From the NCBI GenBank assembly GCA_019136325.1, contig JAGVUJ010000040.1, forward strand, positions 1-13,617: a DNA stretch of 13,617 bases, in the 5' to 3' direction. Each line of letters opens with the position of its first letter. Positions within the stretch are counted from its first letter, which is position 1. Positions 7,908 through 13,617 of the stretch are shown one piece after another. Source of the DNA: Deltaproteobacteria bacterium (GTDB lineage Bacteria > Desulfobacterota > Syntrophia > Syntrophales > Smithellaceae). Made by a program: the position numbers and the translations under genes. The notes under the pieces are model-generated. The model had not been told where the DNA came from. It searched no databases and was given only the letters and a program-made list of their open reading frames with translations.

Positions 7908-8483
7908 ATGAAAACCTTTCGAAGATTTGCGCTATTGTTACTCTTGATAGTTGTTATTGCAGGCTGTTCACCCAAACCAACGCCTGTGTCCCAAAGCACA
8001 GAACCCGCCGCCATTCCTTCACCAGAGCTGACAGCATACCCAATTCCTCAAACCAACGTTGAATCGAATGCCTACCCAATTGGGACTGCTCAGGAAACCG
8101 CTGTACCAGGATACTTGGTTCCGGGCTTCATCACGAATACCCCCAACGCGAGTTTGGTCAGTATCATCGTGTCTGAGGTCCAGCATGAAGGCGACGTGGA
8201 GAGCATCTACATCAAGAACATCAGTTCTACCACCCAGGATATCAGCAGCTATATGATCTACTCTCCAAAATTGGATGTGAGGAAGATCCTTCCGAGTAAC
8301 CTGATCCTGGAACCGGGCGAAACATTTGTTTTGTACAATGGAGCCAACCTGGAAAAATTCCCCGAGGAGCAGAGATGGCTCGACGCGCCAGTGCTGACAG
8401 AGGCATTGGACGAGGTCTGGCTGACCAATGCCGCAGCCAGGATCATCTATTACTTTATTTACTACCCAAGTATTACCCCATAG
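7908..8483 (+). CDS. Lipoprotein with lamin-tail-like (LTD) domain
   Basis: This is a 191-residue exported lipoprotein. A short positive N-terminus and a Leu/Ile/Val-rich segment (8-17) end in the lipobox VIAGC with Cys-20, so signal peptidase II processing and lipid anchoring are expected. A Pro/Ser/Thr-rich linker (21-80) includes two AYPI copies (43-46 and 55-58). Residues 83-186 look like a lamin-tail domain: SIIVSEVQHEGDVESIYIKN near the start, then NISSTTQDISSYMIYS, LEPGETFVLYNG (134-145) and a closing DEVWLTNAAARIIYYF. LTD domains are immunoglobulin-like beta folds found in many bacterial surface proteins, often for binding or anchoring; the ligand here is unknown. ATG 7908 is preferred to upstream in-frame codons because AAAAGGAG (7895-7902) and the signal peptide both place it there. 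The ribosome site overlaps the stop of the methyltransferase gene, so this is probably the last gene of that operon. Confidence 0.83.
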   Translation: MKTFRRFALLLLLIVVIAGCSPKPTPVSQSTEPAAIPSPELTAYPIPQTNVESNAYPIGTAQETAVPGYLVPGFITNTPNASLVSIIVSEVQHEGDVESIYIKNISSTTQDISSYMIYSPKLDVRKILPSNLILEPGETFVLYNGANLEKFPEEQRWLDAPVLTEALDEVWLTNAAARIIYYFIYYPSITP

Positions 8484-8507
8484 AGCAGTGGTAGTAATAA
8501 AGTGTTA

Positions 8508-8536
8508 TTGCCTTGTTTCTCTCGATAACCTAAAAT
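8508..8536 (+). promoter_or_regulatory. Sigma-70-type promoter for the secreted repeat protein
   Basis: TTGCCT (8508-8513) and TAAAAT (8531-8536) are separated by exactly 17 bp in the 83-bp gap before the repeat-protein gene. The start of transcription should fall near 8543, leaving a leader of about 24 nt that contains the ACAGGAG ribosome site (8554-8560). The hexamers match consensus at four and five of six positions. Confidence 0.62.
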
Positions 8537-8566
8537 ATTGATAACTTAATTAGACAGGAGCTAGAT

Positions 8567-9973
8567 ATGAAAAAATCACTTTCCCTTTTGATGTTAGTTG
8601 TCTTCCTGCTCGGCGCTGTCGCGACCTCCCCCAAGGCGGTTTATGCGGCTGCCCTGCCTGCTTATGAATCTTCTATACAGGTTCAGAACCTCGATACAGT
8701 TGCTGTGGCCAACATCTCGATTGCATATTACAATCCGGATGGCAGCCTGGCAGTTCTCCCTGCCCCCTACACGAACCCAGTCGCTGATACTGTGCAGCCC
8801 GGATCTTCCAACACCTACCTCCCCATCCACCCGGATGTCGGTTTCAAGGGATCGGTTGTTGTAAGCTCCGATAAGCAAATTGCAATCATCAGCAACCTGA
8901 CCATTGCAGCCACCAACCGTGCTCTCGGTACGTATACCGGAGTTTCACAAGGAGGAGCAGCGGTCTATTTTCCACTAGTCGATAAACGCAACAACGTTTC
9001 TGTCTTTAGCATCCAAAATGCAAGCGCTGTTGTTGCCAACTACGTGATCGATTTCGTACCGCTACCAGGTGGTGGTTATGCTGATATCGCAGACATCCCT
9101 GGTACCCTCCAGCCAGGTGCCGCTGCCACTTACAACATGGCAGACTACAATGGCACAACCAACTGGTTAGGTTCAATCAAGGTAACAGCCTCAACTGGCC
9201 AAATTGCTGGTGTCCTAAGCAACGTCAATTTCCGAGTTCCCGAATCTCCAACAAATGCGGTTTATACAGGATTCAACAGTGGCAGCAATTCTGTCATAGT
9301 ACCTTTAGTAATGGAGGCTAACAATGGCAACCGTACCGGTACAAACTGTCAGAACCTTGGGCCTGGTACCGCAACAATAACGATGTCGTATTCTCCATCA
9401 GCAGGATATCCTGATCGTCCTGATGACGTTTTTGTAGATATTCCGATGAATGGCTTGGCGTCTAAGACCTTCTTGGATTATGGTGCCCCAAAGTGGATTG
9501 GAAGCGCTACGGTAACGGCTAGTGGATCCAATACAATTGTCTGTGTTGTCAATCAAACGCGACCAGAACGGAAGAATTCGAATATTTACGAGGGCTTCGA
9601 CCCAAGTTCTGCTTCACCTGCGGTCGTGCTTCCATTAATCATGACCAAAAATGGCAACGCATCCAACCCCACCAAGACATTCACATCAATTAACATCGCT
9701 TCAGTAGATGGAACAAATATTTCAGTTACCTGCGATTGGAAACCGATGGCTGGGTATCCGGATCTACCCGACACCACAAAATCAGGTGCCCCCGCCCTAC
9801 AATTCAATCAACAAACGAACTTTACTCCAGATAATACAAAATGGATTGGCAGTGCAGTTTGTACTGAAAATGGTGCCAAGAGTATCGTAGCTGTGGTCAA
9901 TCAAAGCCGAGAAGCAATGCCAACAGGTTACCAACGTGATGTAACCTCGGCATACGATGGTTTCAATAATTAG
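8567..9973 (+). CDS. Secreted protein with four beta-rich repeats
   Basis: This exported protein of 468 residues has no enzymatic motif. Residues 1-28 form a signal peptide (MKK, Leu-rich core, AVYAA cleavage region). The rest is four diverged repeats of about 95-115 residues: roughly 33-126, 132-236, 242-344 and 353-466. Later units open with a V-x-x-PL[VI] strand, continue through an N-rich turn to an alternating beta strand ending YxP or similar, and close with WIGSATVTA, a VVNQ-type strand and Y-x-GF. The closest copies are repeats 3 and 4 (PKWIGSATVTA / TKWIGSAVCTE; CVVNQ / AVVNQ). Cysteines occur only in repeats 3 and 4 (C261, C326, C389, C432), which would allow extracellular disulfides. 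Similar repeat proteins are, to my recollection, frequent in Chloroflexota envelopes; a structural or adhesive role is inferred. ATG 8567 has ACAGGAG six bases upstream. The gene has its own promoter and a strong terminator, so it may be highly expressed. Confidence 0.82.
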   Translation: MKKSLSLLMLVVFLLGAVATSPKAVYAAALPAYESSIQVQNLDTVAVANISIAYYNPDGSLAVLPAPYTNPVADTVQPGSSNTYLPIHPDVGFKGSVVVSSDKQIAIISNLTIAATNRALGTYTGVSQGGAAVYFPLVDKRNNVSVFSIQNASAVVANYVIDFVPLPGGGYADIADIPGTLQPGAAATYNMADYNGTTNWLGSIKVTASTGQIAGVLSNVNFRVPESPTNAVYTGFNSGSNSVIVPLVMEANNGNRTGTNCQNLGPGTATITMSYSPSAGYPDRPDDVFVDIPMNGLASKTFLDYGAPKWIGSATVTASGSNTIVCVVNQTRPERKNSNIYEGFDPSSASPAVVLPLIMTKNGNASNPTKTFTSINIASVDGTNISVTCDWKPMAGYPDLPDTTKSGAPALQFNQQTNFTPDNTKWIGSAVCTENGAKSIVAVVNQSREAMPTGYQRDVTSAYDGFNN

Positions 9974-9983
9974 TTTTCCAAAC

Positions 9984-10021
9984 AACAAAAACACCCCAAG
10001 TATCATTGGGGTGTTTTTGTT
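9984..10021. terminator. Strong bidirectional intrinsic terminator
   Basis: An uninterrupted 16-bp stem (9984-9999 pairs with 10006-10021) encloses a 6-base loop, GTATCA. The core ACACCCCAA/TTGGGGTGT is flanked by an A-rich left arm and a T-rich right arm, so U-tracts follow the stem on either strand. It begins 10 bp after the stop of the secreted repeat protein and ends its transcript. Confidence 0.93.
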
Positions 10022-10239
10022 TAAAAAGTCAAGCCGGATTTATTAAACGACCTATTAATTACTCAAGAAAGTTCGTAAGTTCCGTTTCTCGAGAGATACT
10101 CATCCCAGTTCATCGTTTGGTTAGAGGGAAACGAGTATACTAAGTTAAGTTGCGACAAGGTTTCGGATTTCCGATTTATCTTGTTTTGGAAAAAGCAGCC
10201 GATAATACACACCATTATTGGTCGGTTAAACTGGAAACT
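10022..10239. other. AT-rich intergenic region before the flippase-like gene
   Basis: This stretch holds no convincing gene. The frame of the following membrane protein is open from TTG 10150, but that extension (30 residues) is polar, unlike the family, and has no clear ribosome site. No good promoter stands out: TTGGTT (10117-10122) and TATACT (10136-10141) are only 13 bp apart, and TTGTTT (10181-10186) has only a poor -10 partner (TAATAC at 10203-10208). Confidence 0.5.
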
Positions 10240-11277
10240 ATGATCACAAAAAAGTATAATCTCGAAAGAATTCATGAAAATCTTTCTGTCTTTTATTCCA
10301 CCCACAAAAAATCCATAAAAGTTGGTTTTGCTTTATTTTGGCTTTGCCTCATAGGTTATGTGATTTACCTCGGATGGCAATCTAGAACTGAACTGATATA
10401 TTTAGTAAACAATGCGGATTGGTCGCATTTCACATTTGTTCTCCTTCTATATCTGGCAACATTAATTCTTGCATCCACAATTTGGGCAATCATTATGCAA
10501 GCGATGGATGGTTCATTGGAGTGGTGGACACATGTGTGTATCTATTTTGTGACTTTAATGACTCGTCGGATACCAGGAACGGTATGGTACATTGGTGGAA
10601 GAGTTGTTTTGTATAAGCAATTTGGTGTATCTGGGATAAAGACAGCAACCGGAAGTGGAATTGAACTAATTATTAGTTTTGTGGCTAATTGCATATTAGC
10701 AATGCTATTTTTGCCTTTTGGATTAAGTTTATCGAATTATTGGTTTATCCCTTTTGGTATTGCAACATTGCTCGGGCTAATAATTCTGGAACCGTCAATT
10801 CTGGCAAAAATTATGATTAAGTTAAAACGTCCTCTTCCTAGTCCGATTGAGAGATGGCGAATTGTTATTTGGCTTTTACTTCGAATGCTATTAGTCTTGG
10901 TGGGCGGTTTGATGATATTTCAGACAATAAGAGTGTTTCTCCCTCTTACAAAAGAAACATTGTTCTTGGTATTAGGAGCCAGGGCAATCTCAGGAGCGGC
11001 AAGTATGCTTTCTTTTTTCTTGCCGAGCAGCATGGGGATTTATGATCTCACAATGATAGCTTTCTTATCAACTATAATGCCACCTTCTCTTGCTGCTGTA
11101 GTTACAGTATTGGTTAAGTTATATTCAACTTTTTTTGAGATTCTTTTTGGTCTGATTTTCTTTATTATTATAAGAAAATCACCAGAATCTCGCTCTATTA
11201 ACATAAATTTGTTCTCTCGGAATGTATCAGATATTGGAATAACTCCTGAACCTGATTTGGATAATGAGGCGAAATGA
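10240..11277 (+). CDS. AglD/YbhN-like membrane protein (LPG synthase transmembrane-domain family)
   Basis: This integral membrane protein of 345 residues has about eight helices (near 27-45, 64-86, 142-160, 168-185, 207-229, 241-260, 268-293 and 298-312). Signature regions of the UPF0104/LPG_synthase_TM family are visible: RRIPGTVWYIGGRVVLYKQFGVS (split over 109-131), the following ATGSGIELIISF, and the late LPSSMGIYDLTMIAFLS (261-277) with a Lys-Leu-Tyr segment after it. Family members include the membrane half of MprF, AglD and YbhN; proposed roles are flipping of lipids or modifying lipid-linked sugars. Near glycosyltransferases, movement or modification of a polyprenyl- or lipid-linked glycan is the best guess. 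ATG 10240 is chosen because it precedes the first conserved helix, with a weak GGA upstream; TTG 10150 is the alternative. Base composition is markedly AT-richer than the neighbours (27-40% GC in three 60-base lines counted by hand), which suggests a separate origin. It converges on the kelch gene with a 40-bp gap and no clear terminator. Confidence 0.8.
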   Translation: MITKKYNLERIHENLSVFYSTHKKSIKVGFALFWLCLIGYVIYLGWQSRTELIYLVNNADWSHFTFVLLLYLATLILASTIWAIIMQAMDGSLEWWTHVCIYFVTLMTRRIPGTVWYIGGRVVLYKQFGVSGIKTATGSGIELIISFVANCILAMLFLPFGLSLSNYWFIPFGIATLLGLIILEPSILAKIMIKLKRPLPSPIERWRIVIWLLLRMLLVLVGGLMIFQTIRVFLPLTKETLFLVLGARAISGAASMLSFFLPSSMGIYDLTMIAFLSTIMPPSLAAVVTVLVKLYSTFFEILFGLIFFIIIRKSPESRSININLFSRNVSDIGITPEPDLDNEAK

Positions 11278-11317
11278 TTTTTGTGTTAGAAAATAAATTT
11301 ATGAAAAATCGACTTGA

Positions 11318-12625
11318 TTAATTTATCGTAAGTGGAAGAAGAATGGTATATACCGCCTGGTAGCGGCTGACCCGATCAAGGTATTGCTCGCCAACTTGTC
11401 CACCAATCACATAGATGTTGTCCCCAAGCAACACGTAAGCTGCGTCTGAGATCGGGCTGACAGACTCCGAGTTAATGTTGATGATTTGCCATTCTCGCTG
11501 AACTGTCGAGTAGTGAAATTGGTCGATTGCTCCGCTGACCGCTGACTTTCCTCCAAATAGGGCAACTTTGTCGTACAGTTTGATAGCAGTAAATCCGGAT
11601 AACTTCTCAGGTAGGTTTGGCTCAACCATCCACGGATTTCCCTTTTCAAGTTCAATGTAGGGATTATAACTTTCGTTGGCGTTCAGCTTGGTTTCACCAT
11701 CGGAGCCCCCCATCACATAGATTTTTCCGCCATCTGCTAGCACCGCAGGGTGCATTCTGGCTGTTGGCATAGGACTTCCCTCGTGCCAGGTATCGCTGTT
11801 TGGGTCATATCGCCAGACAGAATTAAGCGATTTCTGAGCGTCCCATCCACCAAAAAGGTAGATCTGCCCTTCGAAAGCAGCCAGTCCATAACCACTGACC
11901 GCGATGGGCAAATCCGCGCTCTTCTCCCACTCGTTTTTCCGGAGATTGAAGACCTCGACAACATTCGTGAGAGAACCGTCCGCCTTTATTCCACCTGGAA
12001 CATAGATCTTTTCACCTATGACCGCAGCTGAGGCGTCATAGACTGCGGTGGGTTTTTCGATTAGCACTGACCAGGTATTGGAGATGGGATCATATATTTC
12101 AGCGGATGAAAGCACACCCAAGCTGGAGCGTCCGCCAATGACAACGATCTTTCCCTCGAAGGTCGCGATCGCCATGCTGCTGCGCGGCTCGGTCATCGAT
12201 GCCACATCCACCCAATTTTGAGGGGGCATTGCGGTGGGATTTTGCCTGGGCATCAAAAAGGCTGGTTTGGTGATGACCACATACAAAGCTGCCAACAGGA
12301 GCAGCCCAACCATCAGCAAAAGCCAGCGTTTACTGCGGATAGCTTCCTGCCAGGTTGGCTTTGCCTCCGGAATTTCAACAACCGGGATTTCCTGGATTCC
12401 TTCTTCAATTTGATTGCCGGGAGATTTAATGATTCCGTGCTCAATCGCAAAGAGCGTAGCTTCCGTTCGGGAGGTTACACTAATTTTTTGGAAAATATTT
12501 CCAATATGCACTTTGACCGTATTGATGCTTATATCGAGATCCATGGCGATCTCTTTGTTACTTTTCCCTTGGCCCACTAGCCGCAGGACTTCTATTTCGC
12601 GGTCACTCAGTAAATTGCCATCCAT
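11318..12625 (-). CDS. Transmembrane LuxR-type HTH regulator with extracellular six-kelch propeller
   Basis: This is a 435-residue one-component regulator of unusual design. Residues 4-67 are a LuxR/NarL-family DNA-binding domain (LLSDREIEVLRLVGQGKSNK, then INTVKVHIGNIFQKISVTSR). A polar linker follows, then one transmembrane helix (about 101-119, after RSKR, so the N-terminus is cytoplasmic). The outer part holds six kelch repeats with Gly-Gly pairs at 164-165, 211-212, 259-260, 306-307, 358-359 and 408-409, each followed by a Y/W-containing strand, enough for a closed six-blade beta propeller. The C-terminus ends YTILLPLTIN. The design recalls ToxR/CadC regulators: an outside sensor controls DNA binding at the membrane without a phosphorelay. 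ATG 12623-12625 lacks a close ribosome site; AGGA lies about 24 bases upstream. A minus-strand TAAAAT (12723-12728) is the best -10, and a large dyad (12782-12813) lies upstream of it. The ligand is unknown; a glycan or surface protein is a guess from context. Confidence 0.88.
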   Translation of the reverse strand: MDGNLLSDREIEVLRLVGQGKSNKEIAMDLDISINTVKVHIGNIFQKISVTSRTEATLFAIEHGIIKSPGNQIEEGIQEIPVVEIPEAKPTWQEAIRSKRWLLLMVGLLLLAALYVVITKPAFLMPRQNPTAMPPQNWVDVASMTEPRSSMAIATFEGKIVVIGGRSSLGVLSSAEIYDPISNTWSVLIEKPTAVYDASAAVIGEKIYVPGGIKADGSLTNVVEVFNLRKNEWEKSADLPIAVSGYGLAAFEGQIYLFGGWDAQKSLNSVWRYDPNSDTWHEGSPMPTARMHPAVLADGGKIYVMGGSDGETKLNANESYNPYIELEKGNPWMVEPNLPEKLSGFTAIKLYDKVALFGGKSAVSGAIDQFHYSTVQREWQIININSESVSPISDAAYVLLGDNIYVIGGQVGEQYLDRVSRYQAVYTILLPLTIN

Positions 12626-12689
12626 ATTGTTTGTAGTTGTGTTACCAGTTCCTAAAAATTGTGTTGAATGAGATCTGATTGGGCAAAAG

Positions 12690-12708
12690 CCAAACTCTCA
12701 CCCAAACT
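12690..12708. repeat. Two direct CCAAACT repeats
   Basis: CCAAACT occurs at 12690-12696 and again at 12702-12708, a 12-bp period close to one DNA turn, inside the predicted leader of the HTH-kelch gene. A related CAAACTG begins at 12785 within the dyad. A tandem protein-binding site is possible; chance is also possible. Confidence 0.35.
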
Positions 12709-12781
12709 GACCCAGCCTTATCATTTTACTGCTTTGGGGAGAAGGTAGCTTATTTGTGTAGCGTGTCTGCCCCAAGGAATA

Positions 12782-12813
12782 GTTCAAACTGCAGGCAATT
12801 GCCTGGTTTGAAC
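12782..12813. repeat. 32-bp dyad symmetry between the M23 and HTH-kelch genes
   Basis: The outer arms GTTCAAAC (12782-12789) and GTTTGAAC (12806-12813) are perfect inverted repeats. They flank a perfect 14-bp palindrome, CAGGCAATTGCCTG (12792-12805), with a two-base TG bulge at 12790-12791. As RNA it gives a 13-bp stem with an AATT loop and one bulge. It begins 38 bases after the stop of the minus-strand M23 gene but has no proper U-tract on either side. It sits upstream of the HTH-kelch gene, near -81 of its best predicted start. It could be an operator, an mRNA-stabilising hairpin or a factor-dependent terminator. Confidence 0.7.
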
Positions 12814-12850
12814 AGGTGAAGTATAAACGAAAACAGGATCTGGCTCAAAA

Positions 12851-13617
12851 TTATCGGATAATGAATGGAACTATCCGGCTCCACGGACCCGGCTTGAAAG
12901 TGTTACCACTCACATAGTTGGTCCTGCCAGTGCCGCCATACCATTCTGCTTCCGCAGCCAGGCGCGGGCGGCCGCCCTGAGTGCCGGCATCCCAGTTGAT
13001 GTCCACATCTCTGAAGGTGATGTCCATCGCCTTGCCAAAGCAGTAATTCCTACAGGTATTAAGCGTTGATTGTTCAACCACCATAAAATGCACATGATGC
13101 CCGGTGCTGGCGCCTGTATCGTCCACGTTCGCGATTTTCATGCCCTGCCAAACGTAGACACCCCTAATCTTTACACTCTCCGGGATGCTGTTTTTGGCGA
13201 TGTGCAGGTAGATCTGGTAGGTCCAGGGGTTGGTAGTGCGGTCTTGCAGGGTGATACTGTTGGTGCAGGTGGAGTCGCCGTTATTACAGGTATCGCGCCA
13301 ATGATAGACATACCCGCCTTTAGCTGCAGTTAAGTCAAACATGGTTCCGTCGGCAAAATCGAACGCGTAGGTGCAGTAATAGGTTGGTGTACAAGAAGAG
13401 TGCCCCACCGACCAGGTCAGGCGTTTTGTCAGCCCGCCAGCCCAGGGGAGTTTATACCCCCCGTATACCACGGTGGTTGGTCCAGGCTTTGCGTCCGCCT
13501 CGAAGTTGAAGCGATCCGCGATTTCGTCATCCTTAAAATCGGTGGTCATGAAAAAGTCGTTGAACTCAGGATCCGAAGTTCGGTGCAGATTCCAACTGCC
13601 GGCGGCTTCATCCCAAA
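12851..13617 (-). CDS. Secreted M23-type (LytM-like) metallopeptidase, 5' end outside window
   Basis: The minus-strand frame is open to the right edge, adding 22 residues (WDEAAGSWNL onward) before the Met at 13549, so the N-terminus and any signal peptide lie outside. The visible 254 residues carry an M23 pattern. His-72 in SVGHSS and Asp-86 in YAFDFADG correspond to the first zinc-binding motif, here stretched by an insertion with two Cys (75, 81). GGYVYHW (100-106), YQIYLHI (133-139) and GHHVHF (172-177, H174-x-H176) follow, matching the Tyr-x-His and HxH elements. Known M23 enzymes are zinc endopeptidases, usually cutting peptidoglycan cross-links or Gly-rich peptides. Cys pairs (including 110/117 and 188/192) suit an extracellular protein. 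The end, WSRIVPFIIR, resembles the tail of the adjacent kelch protein. With the stretched metal motif, a non-enzymatic relative cannot be excluded. It is followed by the dyad at 12782-12813 and may be cotranscribed with the HTH-kelch gene. Confidence 0.72.
   Translation of the reverse strand, partial: WDEAAGSWNLHRTSDPEFNDFFMTTDFKDDEIADRFNFEADAKPGPTTVVYGGYKLPWAGGLTKRLTWSVGHSSCTPTYYCTYAFDFADGTMFDLTAAKGGYVYHWRDTCNNGDSTCTNSITLQDRTTNPWTYQIYLHIAKNSIPESVKIRGVYVWQGMKIANVDDTGASTGHHVHFMVVEQSTLNTCRNYCFGKAMDITFRDVDINWDAGTQGGRPRLAAEAEWYGGTGRTNYVSGNTFKPGPWSRIVPFIIR

Noticed and set aside
10117..10141. TTGGTT ... TATACT as promoter of the AT-rich gene
   Set aside because: The spacer is only 13 bp, too short for a sigma-70-type promoter.
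10063..10305. Minus-strand 80-codon frame before the flippase-like gene
   Set aside because: It overlaps the start of a family-recognised gene, lies in AT-rich DNA where chance frames are common, and has no recognisable features.
12218..12580. Plus-strand 120-codon frame opposite the HTH-kelch gene
   Set aside because: It is antisense to a gene with clear HTH, TM and kelch motifs and has no domain or ribosome site of its own.
12850..12862. ATTATCGGATAAT inverted repeat at the end of the M23 gene
   Set aside because: Only a 5-bp stem, overlapping the stop codon and last codons, with no U-tract; not a terminator.
1..13617. tRNA, rRNA, CRISPR array, insertion sequence, attachment site
   Set aside because: No cloverleaf-like segment, evenly spaced repeat array, transposase/integrase motif or terminal inverted repeat flanked by duplications was seen on reading either strand.

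Overview
The window looks like a chromosomal segment of a Chloroflexota bacterium, most likely Anaerolineae-like. This is inference from gene style: secreted proteins ending in a hydrophobic P-[LF]-x-I-[NR] tail, a lamin-tail lipoprotein with Tyr-Pro-rich linker, a LuxR-type HTH joined to an extracellular kelch propeller, and moderate GC (about 50% in most genes). No rRNA, tRNA, CRISPR array, transposase or phage gene was seen.

Layout. (1) 1-7896 is a surface-glycan or glycolipid biosynthesis block. It holds a GT-C-like multi-spanning membrane protein broken by a frameshift near 1629, a GT4 glycosyltransferase, a GT4-like glycosyltransferase on the minus strand that converges on it, a GT2 glycosyltransferase, an asparagine-synthase-like amidotransferase lacking the glutaminase cysteine, and a class I SAM methyltransferase with an N-terminal four-cysteine cluster. 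The GT2, asparagine-synthase-like, methyltransferase and following lipoprotein genes are spaced 8 bp, -4 bp and 11 bp apart and look like one operon. It starts at a palindromic -10 (TATAAT on both strands) that probably also serves the minus-strand glycosyltransferase. (2) 7908-10021 encodes the cell surface: a lamin-tail-domain lipoprotein, then a secreted four-repeat beta-rich protein with its own promoter (TTGCCT-17-TAAAAT), closed by a very strong two-way intrinsic terminator. (3) 10240-11277 is a distinctly AT-rich gene for an AglD/YbhN-type membrane protein (LPG synthase transmembrane-domain family). (4) 11318-13617 on the minus strand holds a transmembrane LuxR-HTH/six-kelch regulator and, upstream of it, the 3' part of a secreted M23-type metallopeptidase that runs off the window. 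A 32-bp dyad symmetry lies between these two.

How they may work together (inference): the glycosyltransferases build a glycan, the amidotransferase and methyltransferase decorate its sugars, and the membrane proteins handle lipid-linked intermediates. The lipoprotein, repeat protein and M23 enzyme are exported envelope proteins. The kelch-HTH protein could couple an extracellular ligand to transcription nearby. No single gene here is a wholly unknown system. The most unusual items are the transmembrane HTH-kelch regulator with its upstream dyad, the asparagine synthase with altered catalytic positions, the symmetrical and possibly leaderless promoter, and the split membrane gene whose two halves overlap as ATGA.
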